Assembly: GCF_010093535.1 (NCBI RefSeq)
Contig: NW_022985165.1
Span: 411,689 to 475,688 of the forward strand
DNA: 64,000 nt
Reading direction: 5' to 3'
Source of the DNA: Lindgomyces ingoldianus
Taxonomy: Eukaryota; Ascomycota; Dothideomycetes; Pleosporales; Lindgomycetaceae
Both the position numbers and the translations under genes were made by a program. The notes beneath the pieces were generated by a model that worked only from the letters and a program-made list of their open reading frames with translations, ran no database searches and was not told the DNA's origin. The stretch's first letter is position 1. Each line of letters starts with the position of its first letter. Shown here piece by piece: positions 10,901 to 23,691 of the stretch.

Positions 10901-12834
10901 TCTTCTCAGCCCCAAACTGACCCCCACATCCCAAATTCCTCCCGCCGCCATCCCAGCTGCCGTGGCACACACCACTCCTCCGAACGCAGCCACTGGATAA
11001 AATGACCCAGCACGGCGGATGCGGAGAACCATTGGTCCTCTTCTACGCGCCTTGTTATTCCCAAAATCTAACATGTGTGATCTCTCTCCTGGGAATGGCA
11101 GCAAGTGAGGGTAGACCAACGAGGGCATCCCGCTTTCTTCCACGCCTGGTCATGGTCAACCCCCAAGGACGCAGTCCCGGGGCATGAGTGAATGTGTGCC
11201 CTCCAGTAGACGCTCGACATTAATGGCACTGGCTCTGGCTCTGGCAACGGACGACGAGTCCTCTAGGCATCGATATGCGCTATGCTACCAGTGAGCGTGC
11301 GTGCTCTCCACCGTGCATTTGAATTGGATCATCAACCCTTGCTGGAGGTTGATTGCTTCGCTGCGGCGCCGGACACTGTCTCTCGCGCAGTCACAGTGTT
11401 ACACACAGCCGCCGTTCGTCTCACCTCACTGCTTGGCCCTGAAACCGTGCAGGCGAGTGTGTGGATGACTTGAGTGAATAACTGTAACGGTTAGGAGGCG
11501 TATAACAGGTCCCACGCTCCGCCTCATATCGTGAAGAGTGAAGCACCGCAGACCACAGCGCCAAAAGCAGATGAGAACACCCCGGATTTGCATCGTCATT
11601 GCCTGGAACTGCCCAGCGTGCCTGCGAGCGAAGCGCGGAGAAGATTCCTCGATCCTCTGCCTGCTTCTTTCCTGACGCCCTCCCTTATCTCTGTTTCCGT
11701 CATCCCCCATCCTCCCCAATTGATCCCCCAACCCAACCCCGGTGTTCCATAAACACCGCCACCGCCTGACAGCACACTCAATCTTCGTCCCCCATCAGTG
11801 CCATCACCTCCTCTCAGCCAGCGTGATCAAGTCACGGCTTGATAAGCCCGTTCCATCCCGCTCCCCAACAAAAGGAAGGATACTTCTTCCTGAAGTGTGC
11901 CCAGCGGCAGCGACACAGCGCTCCTCCACCGCCTGCCCACGCCCGCAGGACCTCCACAGCCTCGTCACCGTCGGACGTGTTGAGATTGGGTTGCACACCT
12001 CAGCATTCACCGCCGGACTTGCCTGCGCGCCTACAGTGCGTGAGTGTGTCCCCAGTAGTCAGCCCGCCCCGAACTGAGGCAGCTGAAGAAATTTCTGTCT
12101 GCGTCTTACGTCGGCTTTGCCGTGGGTCGCAGTTCTCCACAATTTCTGGAAGACTTCGGGGGGGCACCAGCAAGAGTTCCGCCGACGATAAAAAATTGTT
12201 CGGTCGGATTTCTCCTTATCCTCGGGTGCTCCGCTGGCCCTTAGCCCGCACAGTTGCATCCAGCCTGCCTCACATCATCTTACCCCAACACCACTGCTAC
12301 CAGGGGAAACCTTACCGGTACCAGCCCTGCGATCGAACTGCCTGCGCCTCGCTGCAGCTGCAGTACTCAGGACATTAATATCGAAAACGCACGGCATACA
12401 GCATCCAACGGAGCCAGACAGCCCCAATCTATTGTGAGCCCGAGCGATAGCATCCGCAGCAGTCATCATTGCGACCGGGGTCTGGCCTGATACAACCTCC
12501 ACGACTCGAGGTTCCGCGTCCGCCCCGTATCTTGTCCCTCGCCCAGAACGCGGACGCCCACCAGCCCACCAGCCCAAAAGAAGCCCGCTCCACGCCCCCT
12601 CTGCTTCCCCCTTCGGGCTTGGCCTACGCTGTCTCCTTTTCCCGGCTGATCCTCGTCAACAAAGCTTGTCCTGTGCTCGACGTCGACTTACATTCCCCAC
12701 GTGCCAAGCCCTTTCCTGCGTCACCGAACTCGGTATTTAAATATTTTCCCACCCCCCCATCCTTCACCCGACTTTTGCTCGCCAACCTAGCCTACCCCAA
12801 GCGCCCCGTCCTTGCAGCCGACGGTGCTAATCAC
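7913..12834. other. Gene-poor stretch and long creA upstream region
   Basis: Nothing between 7.9 and about 11.5 kb could be tied to a family; the frames at 9.5-11.2 kb are short, overlapping and compositionally odd. From about 11.5 to 12.8 kb the plus strand becomes C/T-rich with many CCTCC-like runs, as in long fungal promoters and leaders. The region just before creA stays open in the creA frame from 12469 but has no in-frame ATG until 12835. GCGGAG at about 11635 and several CTCCAC-type words fit the degenerate SYGGRG CreA site, but such words are common by chance. Confidence 0.45.
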
Positions 12835-14172
12835 ATGCAACACTCAACCTCCTCTATAGGTTTTGGCAATCTACTCAACCCAGACACTTCCAACATACAA
12901 CAACATCGCCCGCACACATCGCCAGTGCCCACTACCACCACCGCCGCTACCTCGGGTATTCAAGCACAAACCCCGATGGCGACAGCTGCAGTGAGCCTCA
13001 TGGCCCCTCTGCTGCAGAACGCCCAACCTAACCAGGACGACTCACGACAGGATCTCCCCAGGCCATACAAATGCCCACTATGTGAGAAGGCCTTCCACCG
13101 CCTGGAGCACCAGACTCGACATATCCGAACGCACACTGGAGAGAAGCCACACGCCTGCACATTCCCAGGATGCTCCAAACGTTTCAGCCGTTCAGACGAA
13201 CTCACTAGACATTCGCGGATACACAGCAACCCCAACTCAAGACGCGGCAATAAGCAACACGCAGCGGCGGCGGCTGCAGCGGCAGCTGCAGCAGGAATCA
13301 TGGAGCCTGGATCGTCTATGGCACACATGATGCCTCCTCCATCGAAACCGATCTCTCGCTCTGCACCTAGTTCAAACTTGGGATCTCCAAACGTGTCGCC
13401 TCCTCATTCCTTCTCTAATTACTCACCCAACATGACGTCCGACTACTCCTCATACCGGAATGGAGGCAGCAGCAGTAACGGGAACAGCCCCAACGGGTTA
13501 TCCCGCAACATCGATCTTCTCGCAGATGCCGCATCAAGGCTTGAACAGCGTCACCCAGGGCCCCAGCCATTTTCACCTGCGAACCGACATCTGTCTAGCC
13601 ACGGACATCCGCACCTGCACCACCCATACCACAACGGTAGTGCACGACTTCCTGGCCTTTCACAGTATGCCTACGCCTCTCAGCCAATGTCCCGGTCCCA
13701 TTCACATGAAGATGACGACCCATACGCGCACCGGATGACAAAGAAATCAAGGCCCGGCTCTCCGATGTCCACCGCGCCACCATCACCAACGTTCTCTCAT
13801 GACTCATGCTCCCCAACTCCCGACCACACACCGCTCGCCACGCCAGCTCACTCTCCACGACTTCGACCGCATGGATATAGCATCGACGTCCAGCTCCCAC
13901 ATCTTCGACACCTGTCATTACACCACGTCCCAGCTCTAGCCCCAATGGAGCCCTCAACCAATATGGAGCAGCCCTACGTTCCGAGCCAGTCGTCCGGTCT
14001 CAGAATTGGAGACATCATCTCCAAACCAGACGGGGCACAGCGGAAACTTCCAGTCCCTCAAATTCCGAAGGTCGCAGTGCAAGATCTACTGAATAACAGC
14101 AGTGGCTTCTCCTCTGGGAATTCTTCTAGTGCCGGCTCCCTTGCCGGAAACGATCTGATGGACCGCTTTTAG
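12835..14172 (+). CDS. creA: Carbon catabolite repressor CreA/CRE1
   Basis: This is a single exon of 445 aa. The start at 12835 gives the family N-terminus with [10 protein letters not shown] (11-20). Two C2H2 fingers follow: C80-C83-H96-H100 and C108-C113-H126-H130, joined by the TGEKPHA linker, with the RSDELTRH recognition helix characteristic of CreA/Mig1. A run of 13 alanines lies directly after the fingers (143-154), followed by Ser/Pro-rich sequence. The conserved C-terminal repression segment [11 protein letters not shown]...[16 protein letters not shown] lies just before the end. CreA is the nuclear repressor that binds SYGGRG sites and shuts off alternative-carbon and hydrolase genes on glucose. 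The frame is open 122 codons upstream but without an ATG. Neighbours are far away on both sides. Confidence 0.97.
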   Translation: MQHSTSSIGFGNLLNPDTSNIQQHRPHTSPVPTTTTAATSGIQAQTPMATAAVSLMAPLLQNAQPNQDDSRQDLPRPYKCPLCEKAFHRLEHQTRHIRTHTGEKPHACTFPGCSKRFSRSDELTRHSRIHSNPNSRRGNKQHAAAAAAAAAAAGIMEPGSSMAHMMPPPSKPISRSAPSSNLGSPNVSPPHSFSNYSPNMTSDYSSYRNGGSSSNGNSPNGLSRNIDLLADAASRLEQRHPGPQPFSPANRHLSSHGHPHLHHPYHNGSARLPGLSQYAYASQPMSRSHSHEDDDPYAHRMTKKSRPGSPMSTAPPSPTFSHDSCSPTPDHTPLATPAHSPRLRPHGYSIDVQLPHLRHLSLHHVPALAPMEPSTNMEQPYVPSQSSGLRIGDIISKPDGAQRKLPVPQIPKVAVQDLLNNSSGFSSGNSSSAGSLAGNDLMDRF

Positions 14173-17100
14173 AGCGGCTCTTTAAGCGCGGAACGGAGTT
14201 TTGGCAGCATTGCTTTTAGGTTTCATGGGTTTGAGCAAGCCAGCGTTGAATTATTATTACCTCGGCACCCTGATGGTCACGGGAAGAGTACTAATGCCCC
14301 GAGTTATTAACGAGTTTCATTCTCAGTGTTTTTTCCTCGGTTTCTTGGGTACCCAAACATAGAGAGCTGATTTCCTTTGTCAAAGTTCACTCATACCCCG
14401 CGATCCACTAGGATCTTCAGTTGTGTATTACCACCCGACTTTTTCTCTTCGCCTTGTTCCCGCAATCCCAGCTGGCATGCTCGGTTGCGGGTGGGATGAT
14501 GGCCGCAACTGGCCTTTGGTAGACAGAAATCCTCAGCTCAGCACGTAATTGGAAGACAGCTAATTCCACCCTTACTTTGCCATTACGAGAACGAAAAGCG
14601 TGACGTGATTTTGAGACCAAGTGAGGCAACGAGAATGCGCGCAGGGGGTTGTACTGAATGAATCCCAAGGCAGTGGGACGGCGAAGGAGAGGCCCGCAGA
14701 AATCTCCCCACCTTTGCTCAACGTCGCAGTTTTCCCCCCCGCAAGACACAACAGAATCATGAGAACATCGTACGTGATTACCCCCAACGCGCTAAATCTC
14801 CGCACATCATTTTCGCGGGTTGTCTCAGACCGAACGCAAGCAAGGGTTCTGCAGAGATGCGGTGAGGAATTCCATACCGTCGGGATCTCAATTCTACATT
14901 CCAGGCCAACTGCGCAACCACACCCCGTCCTGCTCCTCCAGTGCTGTGTGCGGCTAGAGGGCGTCTCCGTCATTGTCATCAGCCGACGATAAGCCCCCAG
15001 CGCCATGCAGCCTCCGCACTTCTGCGCTCCGCAATCGCTCAAGCAAGGTCGCCAGGCACAAGTCGAAGCTAAGGAGCGCGGTCGGCGCGGGAAAATCAAT
15101 ATACCTTCCGAGTTCGGCTCGATGTCACGATCCCCTGCTTGCAAAATATCGACTGTCCTTCCAAGGTAGTTCGGCCTTATCGTCGGCAACCGTCGGGACT
15201 TGCGAATGCTGGACAGCCAATGCCTCCGGTGCGGCGCAGTCAAAACACGACAGCTCATCAGCCTGATGCTGTCTCTCGCGCCGTCACTTCACTCACCAAC
15301 TGCCAGCGCCTGCACCCCAGACCCGACACTCCGCATCATGCGCAGTCATGATCGACCTGCACGCGTGGCTCCGACATCCCTCCAAGATGCTCCACCAAGA
15401 GCCGCTGGAGCAAAAACAAGGTAAGTTTAGCGGAAACTCTTCCAGTCGAGGACCGACTGTCGAGTTTGACGGCCCGCCATCGCGTCAGAGCAAAGGGAGA
15501 GGTGGCTTTACCTCTCCCCGACAAGCCCGCCTTGTCGTATCGTGGCCCCCGGAGAGCAGCGACCCAAGATATTGTATTGACGACAGGCAAGCCATTTCTC
15601 CATATATTCCAGGTTTTCGTCAGGATTACTCGCGCGCGAGTGCTATTATTATCTAGGCCAATTACGACGACAACCACAGTCGTCGCGGAGTTCGAGATTC
15701 AGCCAAATCTGACCCCAAACGAGCAGGTAACCCGTCCTATCAGACAGCCAGAGTCAGAAGAGAAGGGGGTCGCAGAGGTCAGGAGGATGACCTTCTCAAT
15801 TCCTCCTCGTACTCCGTGTAACGCTCGCCACCGGCGCCTCGCGGTGCAGGATGAGGATGAATTCAAATCTAGGCTGAGGTCTCGTGTCAGTCGACCTCGA
15901 GCTAGCGATGGCGACACCCTATTCCAAGACAACTCCGAATTATTTCACTTAGTCAGGAGACGTTGCAACAGTTTGCAAAAGATAAGGTCGACCCTCTCCA
16001 ATAAACTCGTGTCTAACACCGTAGAGAGTCTCATGAGTAATTCTTACCGACATTCCCTCTATGCGGTGATCGTCCTTTGGTATGCCCTCCGGGGCACCAA
16101 TTGTCGAACCTAGCATCTAGACTCTTGAAATCCAATTCTCAACACTGGGATCAGCTTCCAGCGTCTTGCCTTTGGCTACTGGTTTGCCATGCGTATGTGG
16201 GGTCTCTGCACTTCGTCATGGAAATAATGTGCACCCCACCTCGTCTCGTCTCGTCCCGTGGAGAAATGTGCCCCAAGCGGAAGACTGTGCGATTCGTTCC
16301 AAGCCGTTGATTTTTAGAACCGGTGTTGATATCCAGGCACTAAGTGGTCCTCGATTGCCTATTCGGGACGCATCGACGATCACTTAAGGCTTGTGGATCC
16401 ATAGAGTAACTTGTACCGGCCTCACCGGCCATCAAGCATCAATCATCATCACATGCTTATCTACTGTCGACAGATTATCTGTCTTTGGTTCCGACAAGAA
16501 AGCTCGTCAGAAGCTTTGGAGATGATACCGAATGGGTCGCAAGGGCCGCGTCTCCGACATGGGGAAACTTAAAACTATGCTGCCTTATCAGATCCACTTT
16601 CCCTTCAGTGTACAGCCTATTCACCCTTAACACCTTACGCTTCAACTTCCTGCACTCATTCAACCAAACTTTCGTAGTTAACTGAACCCTCCACAGCATA
16701 AACAACAAGATCTTCGAATATGCAGTATCGAATCTTCTCTTTTCATTAAATTCTGACCGCAGTCTACCAGGTTTTTGGTTCTCGGTTCCCGGCACCATCA
16801 ATCAATCTTTGCAGATCAATAATTAACAATCTTGAGGTACCTCATTCCCAACACGCAGGGCAAAGATAGCTCATGATTGTTCATTTTCAGACGTCTCATC
16901 CATGCAAGCTTCAGAGTGGTTACTTACTTTGTCCGCTGACGTCAAAAGCAAGCAGATGTACCTACCGGCTGTTGGGTATCAGAGGGTACACTAGACATTC
17001 AAGGTTTGACAGCACTTTGTCTATTCTGCTGTACACAACAAATTTGCGATAACGGAGCCTTGTGCAAACCACAAGCCGCTGTATAATTTCGAAAACTCTG

Positions 17101-18133
17101 CTTTCGAAACGATATGCGACCTTCAGGCCATGATGGAAGGGGAGGCCTGCGGTCCAACGTGCGCCACCATACCATGGCGGTTTCGCATCTGCGGTGTAAT
17201 CTACGTGTGCAGTAGATCAGATGCAATCAAGGCAGAAGAAAGATTTTCCTTATCTGAAAGGTGCGCAGTCTCAAGGCACAGACACGGCGTTCATGATAGC
17301 GAGAGCTGCACCTCCAAATTGCTTCTTCATATATCCAACGTGGCATCATGGTGCACCTTGTATAACGGCTAAAGAGGCTCGACACGCGCAAGCGGGACAA
17401 GGGATATTTCATCGAAGACCCTCCAGAACACGGACTAGAAGAAGTTTAAATTTAGGAAATATGGGTCGTGGATATAGAGGGTTTTGTTGGGATGTTAATC
17501 GCTGTGGTGTTCCTTTTCTCCATCATGTGAAGACAAGACGCTATCACAATAAGCTTTTCTTTTTTTTCACGTGTCGAACTCAAGCTCGTCCTCTCTTTTC
17601 TCCATAGCCATTTTGCTCATGCGTTGACGGGACCGCGGTCCGACCCAACAAGTCAATTCTTCCTGCAATAGCCGTTGCAGATGTGCGGCTCAAATGTACC
17701 TCGGATTTTGTACCGCGCCTTAATGCGGGAAGCGGGAAAATACTTCCGTGTAAGGTACCTGAGCCTCTAAACTTCTCAATACGAGCTTTAAGCTCGAAGA
17801 GACGCCTTGTACCACCACAACATTATCAACACTCATATAATTCAAGGGGAATCACGGCTCGGGCGTAACTGTATGCGCTGAGGCAATATGAAAGAACCAG
17901 GTTGACGCTGCATTGGCCATTGTCATAGTCGAGATGGTATGGTGGTTGACGTGATCCAGATACATGCGCAGGAAGCACACGAATCTTGTGTCACCAGCCT
18001 TTCCAACCGAAGGTCGATAGCTGCGATGACGGATATAACAGATGAGACGTTGATGCTTGTAAGCGAGGCAGACTCGTACTAAACTCGGTTCCTCTTGGTT
18101 GGTCTCAACTTACGCTCGTAGGAACATGGTCAA

Positions 18134-18179
18134 GGCCTTTCCAAATGGCCTTTCCAAATGGTCTTTCCAAATGGCCTTG
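18134..18179. repeat. 13-bp tandem repeat, about 3.5 units
   Basis: Units ggcctttccaaat at 18134-18146 and 18147-18159, a one-base variant at 18160-18172, then a partial unit. A small minisatellite in non-coding sequence. Confidence 0.9.
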
Positions 18180-19580
18180 TCATTACCCTGAAGCAGCATC
18201 TTTGCTTAGATGTATCGTGTCGGCCTTTGATTGCGGCGTCTCTTAGTTCGGATCAGTCGGCGACGCCTGTGATACCTCGAGCAACGAACCGGCCAGTGAT
18301 GAGCAAGACCATTTACCACCATTGAGTAACTCCAAGTCCTCTTACCGGCCATCCATCGTGTCAAGCATCAACTGGCCAGTCCTTCACGCCCCCCCCTCGC
18401 CTTCAAAAATGAAACCAATCCGCATCACTTTCCAAATACAAAGCGCTTACGAACTCTGCTCTCTGCAGAAACCTGTTCCTTCCTCCAAGAGACCCAAGTA
18501 TTTCCAAGGTTTCGAGTAAGGCGGGCCAATACAAGCACTGAACCCACCTCCATTTCTGCTTCCTAACCCCTGTGGCACGACGAGTTCACTCACCCTCATG
18601 CCTGCCTGGTGTGGTAACTGCATCCTTCAGAATGCAGATCTAGCGCCATGAACTTCGATCGCTCCGCGCTTTATCTGCTCTCCAGAATCGCGATCTCAAG
18701 ATCCCTTGTACCCCTTGTCTCACGAGATATTCATATCATCATTGTTAGAACTATATCAGAGCGAATATCCGTATCTGCATTCTGGATACATCCATCTCGC
18801 GCATGACATTTTACGACCCTGTCTGAAACAAGGAAACTAACCGACGGACACCAGTGCTGAACCCCGCCTAAGATTTCACCCCACACCAAGCCGGGAGCGC
18901 CTCAATCACACAACCCAACGGACACAGACACACAAAGCAGCTCCGCTATCACTATCACATTCAAGCAAAGCCACCATACCCAACCCTCCCAAGTCATGCT
19001 TCAACGTTGTACAAGTCTCACGACTTCTCATCTCACTCACCCCACAAGACTAACAAAGAAATGAACAAAGCAAGCCAACGTCCAAACTACGAACCCCAAA
19101 TTGGCCTTGGCCGCAAAAAGAAAAGGGCACAGAGCAAAAATCTGTCTATCAACAACAAACCGTCAGACTGCCAAATTTTCCACCATTCACCCTTTTTCGC
19201 AGACAGCAATAACTTCGCTACCGTGTCACTGGAATCTCCTTACCCACCATGATTCATCCAACCCTCCCTCAGACACGTTCATCTGCTGTTCCTTTTCTTC
19301 ACCGCCAATGCGCCTTTCTTTTTCTCATGACATATCGCCGTATCACGCATCCTTCAACCTCCACACATGTCTCCTCTGCGATGCACGACTCCCCCAAAGC
19401 AGCCTAGCCCCGCATGTCACTCACTCGTTGTGCTTTGCTCCGAGAACATGCAAGCCACACCACTCCTCTCCACACGACGCCTGACCCCCAATGTCATCCA
19501 GACGTCGCCTCTCATTTCAACCGCCCACACGCCACCATCATTGCCTACCCCATCGCACGGCAAGCGAAGCGAGCCGAGAT

Positions 19581-19630
19581 CTGTCGTGTCCTGCCATGTC
19601 CTGCCATGTCCTGCCATGTCCTGTCATGTC
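19581..19630. repeat. 10-bp tandem repeat, five units
   Basis: Units of ctgccatgtc: three exact (19591-19620) flanked by ctgtcgtgtc and ctgtcatgtc. A minisatellite in non-coding sequence. Confidence 0.92.
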
Positions 19631-21705
19631 CGGTCTTGAGAGTGTCTCCCGCGTATTGCCGCGTCGAGGATCCAGATTCTGGGGGATCCCGCACAGCACA
19701 GAGATGTGCCGATATGCGGCAGTCAGGCAGGTGGGCAGGCAGACGGGTGGACATGGGAGGGTAAAGTATCTGTGTGCCCGTTTAGGAAAGGGGTATCAAC
19801 GACGAGCTGTTTGTCCTTTGTGCGCCTTGAAGTAGGGGTGTGACAGTTATCGTGGGGTAAGTTAGATCGGTCTCGGAAGTTACCTCTCAGGGAGATGAGG
19901 TGAGATCCATGGACTGAACAGTATTGGAGGCAGTGCCTACTTTTCTCTGGGCACCTGCTTTTAGAGTGGAAGGTGGGAGCATCTCGAGGTACTGGAACTT
20001 ACGGTCTTGTACACAACCGTTGATACGATTGAGTGCGATGGAAAAATTGGCGCTGCACCAATTGTGCATGTTGCCCGACCTTTCTTCGTTGTGGGTGCCC
20101 TCAATACTGTGCCTCACCATCAGACTCACTCAGTCGCTCGTTCCCTCCTCAGCGCCAAATAAACTCAACACCATTTCCCAAAGCGCCTAAAGTGCAGTAC
20201 ATGCGATTTTACGCCTTACACTGCCAATAGCATGCCATGCGCAAACGTTGTGTATCGTGAAACCTTCGATTTTTACATACTGACCTTTGATTTGCTTCAG
20301 TCTCTTGTATTATGCATAGAGCAAGCTCCAGGATCCCTTCGCCCTCCCCATCCAACGATCCCTCACATTTGAGCAGAAAAGCGCTTGTTTTGTGCTTGCT
20401 TTTACGCCTTGTGACATCCAATGTGTCCAGTGACATGCCAACATGGCTACAAGCCTGCCTTTTTCTGCCCAGTGCCAACGACCCACACACCCAAGAAATG
20501 GCATCTCCGGGTATTTTGATACCAAAATGTGCCCTCCATACCTCTAACAGCTATAGCCCACGAAGCCAGCCAGCCAAGCGTCGCGTCGCGTCGCGTCGAA
20601 CTTCAGGACCCATGGTCGTCGTAGATTCCCATCTGCTGACCGCTCTCCTGACCCCCACGTCCAACTTCAAATGTCTTTTCCCAGCCCCAAATCCAACAAC
20701 ACCCAAGCCGGGATATCTACGAGTCGAAGCCGCATCACCCCATTTTCATCTCCACCCAAACTATTCCCCACACTACGCCACACTTTACGGGCACTTTCCA
20801 CTTCGAGCAAATGACCCCTGTAAAAGGCCCATGTCTGGGTTCCAAAAACAGATGAATTTTGCCGGTCAGAACGGAGTCCCAGCGGTCTGGATCGTGGAGT
20901 TGCTCTCCCTTGGCCGTGTCCGTGCGCGGATGCACATTGTCTGGGGGAAGCACACCGAATTCAGGATACGACAAGGATTGAGTAGTTGAGGGAGTGGCTT
21001 CGTATTACATTTGAGAGATTGATAGATGACAACAAAGACCCTGGATGCTTGGCGGTTTGGGAGAACGAAGGCAGGCATACTTTTTCTAGAACATGGTGAG
21101 GGATTGTGGACAGGAACGGGGCGGCGGGATTGTTCTCCCTCGTATGCAGTTGCCACCGGAAGAATGAGAGGAATCAAAGGCAAGTAGGCGCTTTCCTGTA
21201 TCTCAAGAGAGGGATTGGACAGTAATTTAGATTGCTTCATCGGAACATATGTGAGAGTACGTATCCCGCGACATTCGGCGGAGGCGAGATGGCGGGTGGT
21301 GTTGAGATACTGTCGGTTGTGGGAGGATCTCCACGCTGGATGGCTGAACGGTGAGCAACCCCACACGGCAAAATGAACATGAACCTGGCAGATGGGATTC
21401 TGGTGACGCCGGAAGAGAACGGATAGATGCGAGGGTCAAGGATGGGGGATTGGTTCCATTGGTGCCTTGGAAACATCCATAGCCGAGAAAGACAGGTTGC
21501 AAGGGGCCGTCTGTTCATTATCAAGATGCGATACTTACCAACCTTCAAGATAGGCATCAACCACACACTGGTGAGCATCGCGCTGACGGCGAGTTCATGC
21601 TGGGTCGTATGTGGTAGATTGCTGGTGCTGGGAAAGAACAAAGGGATTGATGCAAGAAACAAGGGTAGAGGGCGATATTGAAGGCCAGCAGCGGGTACTT
21701 AAAGT

Positions 21706-23222
21706 TCATTGTGTCACCTTCTCTTTGGTGTGCACATCTGGGACGTGGTCCGTTCGAGATTCTGCGGCAAAGACAATCTCCTCGTCCGCGTTTGCAGAGG
21801 CCGACTCGTCCACTAGCAGTCCTTCGGCTGCAACCTCGTCGTCCTCGACCCATCCGTACAGGTCACTAGAGTCGGGGTCCTCATCCTCAGAGTCTGCAAT
21901 CTCCGTATGAGGTCTCTTTCGCGGTTTCACAGGCGATGGGTACACGACAGGCTGAGGTGCAACATCTTGTGCAGCGAAATCCAGCTCGCAGAGGCCAGTC
22001 TGTTGGGAGGGGGTTCTCAGATCAGCGGGTGATCGACGCCAAAGCGAAGATGAAGATGCATCGCCGACAGTGTAGGCTCTGCGGGTAATAGATGACTTAC
22101 GCTGTCGACCGCAAATGGAACCACGTTGCCTACACCGCCATCTTCTGCAAAAGTCACACCATTAGCCTTCACAACACCGACAAACCGGGCTTTTCGCAAT
22201 CTAGCAGCATCTTCGGGGGCATTGGCATCATTCCACTTCCCTTGCCCCGGAACCCAGTCCCTAAACAAAACCAGACGAGTGGATATGCCATTCTCCCACT
22301 CTGCGCCCGATATTGCCGGGACCAGAAGAGCCCTGGCGCCCCCTTGAATCCGAGTAATTGTTTGACATGTGAGTAGGAGCGCGATGTCGTGCAGTGCCGC
22401 GACCTTGGCCAGCTTCGAGATGAGGTCGTTGATTACTGCAAATTTGCGGCCTGCTGCCCAGCGCGTCTGGTCGGTCTGGCTGCGCGCCGTGCGATCGCCG
22501 GCACTGCGAGGGTACGCGTTATCGAGCAAGGTTGACAACGAGTCGATAACAACGAGGCCCGTGTTTGGCAGCGGAAATGAAGCGGGCGGGTGCCCAAACA
22601 GCGCCAGCAGGTGCGCCAACGTTGGAGCTGTAAAGTGATGGAAGTGGCTTAGTAATTCGTCGGGCGATGCTGTTGAGAGCAGAACGTCGTTGAAGCGTCG
22701 CGGGACCAAGGGCGCAGCTGCATCTGCACTCAATTAGCCCCCGTCACAAGGCCATTGCCGCGACGAGATAGCCCAGCGCCGTCCTGCGCCTGCGTGAGTG
22801 TACTGACCGACCCAGACGACGCCGTGGCCTTCACGCAGCGCATTTACAGCGGCCTGAATGCTTCACACAGCTCAGTCCCCAATCTTCAAAGGCGAATGCG
22901 ACCAGACAAGGTTCCAATTTACCCAAACGCAGTCTTCCCAACACCAGAGGGCCCATAGACCTCTGTCACCTTCCCGCGCACCAGCCCGCCCTGGCTATTG
23001 CGCCCCGGGAAGCCTAGAGGAGACAGGATTTTGTTGAGCTGCGGGAGTCCTGTGGGAAGGGCGCGAGAACCCCGAGCGTGGAAGCGCTGGAGGGCCTGCG
23101 AGGCCGATACTGTAGGAAGTCTGTCTATAGAAGCGTCAGCTATGTGCGAGGGCTCTGCGCAGTGTGTCACACTACGTACGAGAGGACGACGAGGGCGGCG
23201 TGCCCACGTCCTGGCTAGCCAT
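21706..23222 (-). CDS. Rad51-paralogue RecA-fold ATPase (Rad55-like), five exons
   Basis: Minus-strand exons 23222-23180, 23124-22923, 22860-22808, 22723-22101 and 21999-21706 give 404 aa. All four introns are 55-101 nt with good donors (GTACGT, GTAAAT, GTCAGT, GTAAGT). The start MASQDVGTPP was chosen because only that frame joins exon 2. Walker A GPSGVGKT is at 72-79, followed by GIQAAVNALREG and VVWVD; Walker B LVVID is at 156-160, with a RecA-type SLSTLLDNAYPR after it. LLLTCQTITRIQGG resembles the L2-side segment. The C-terminus is acidic (SEDEDPDSSD) with a basic KPRKRPH, perhaps a nuclear signal. Rad51 paralogues assist Rad51 filament assembly in recombinational repair. The size equals yeast Rad55, but Rad57 or another paralogue is possible. 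It is divergent from the MOSC gene. Confidence 0.78.
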
Positions 23223-23691
23223 TCCTCAGGCTGTAGTAGTACAGGAATAGAGCTGTAGCTGGCCGAGTTCAAACGAGTCCCGTGATCTGACGTGAATTGT
23301 GCGAGCGCAGAGCATTGCACCACTCCTCCACTATCATCGCGGCTCAGCGGTGAGATTGAGAAGCATCGTGAAAGAGTCATAGTGTTGAAGCTCCGCATGG
23401 CGGCATCAAAAGAAGCGAGTTTGGGGCATGACTCGCCCACATCGTCACTCCCACTCCCCGTTTTCGACGTGAACAATCGCCAACTACACACGCCTGAATG
23501 GGCCGTTAAAGTTTCCTATGTGTGCGGCGAAAAGCATCTCAGCTGCCCCTTTTCACACCGTTCGTTGCTCAATTCGCTTGACTAGCACGCCCTGTAAAAG
23601 ACATGCGTTAGAAATCGACGCTGAACATTGAAAGCTCGTCGTACAGCACACAATCCTACCAAATAGTCTTCAGTATTGTTATTTCTCCAGA
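23223..23691. promoter_or_regulatory. Shared divergent promoter (RecA-like / MOSC genes)
   Basis: This 469-bp interval separates the two start codons, so both promoters must lie here. The minus-strand frame extending into it has no role in the spliced RecA-like gene. No specific factor site stands out. Confidence 0.5.

Larger units (their letters stand above)
14173..21705. other. Long gene-poor interval
   Basis: About 7.5 kb with no recognisable gene. Frames such as 14572-15258 (minus), 15466-16113 (plus) and 20312-20989 (plus) are open by composition but lack motifs, and several begin without ATG. C/T-rich blocks and short tandem repeats (18134-18179, 19581-19630) occur here. Non-coding RNAs or very small genes cannot be excluded. 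Confidence 0.5.

Noticed and set aside
12469..12834. N-terminal extension of CreA
   Set aside because: No in-frame ATG, and the start at 12835 gives the known family N-terminus.
11500..12834. CreA autoregulatory SYGGRG sites
   Set aside because: The consensus is so degenerate that matches in this C/T-rich sequence are expected by chance; mentioned but not called.
14572..15258. 228-codon minus-strand frame
   Set aside because: Starts without ATG, low-information composition, overlaps other open frames; likely chance.
20312..20989. 225-codon plus-strand frame
   Set aside because: No motif, Pro/Ser composition typical of C-rich non-coding DNA here.
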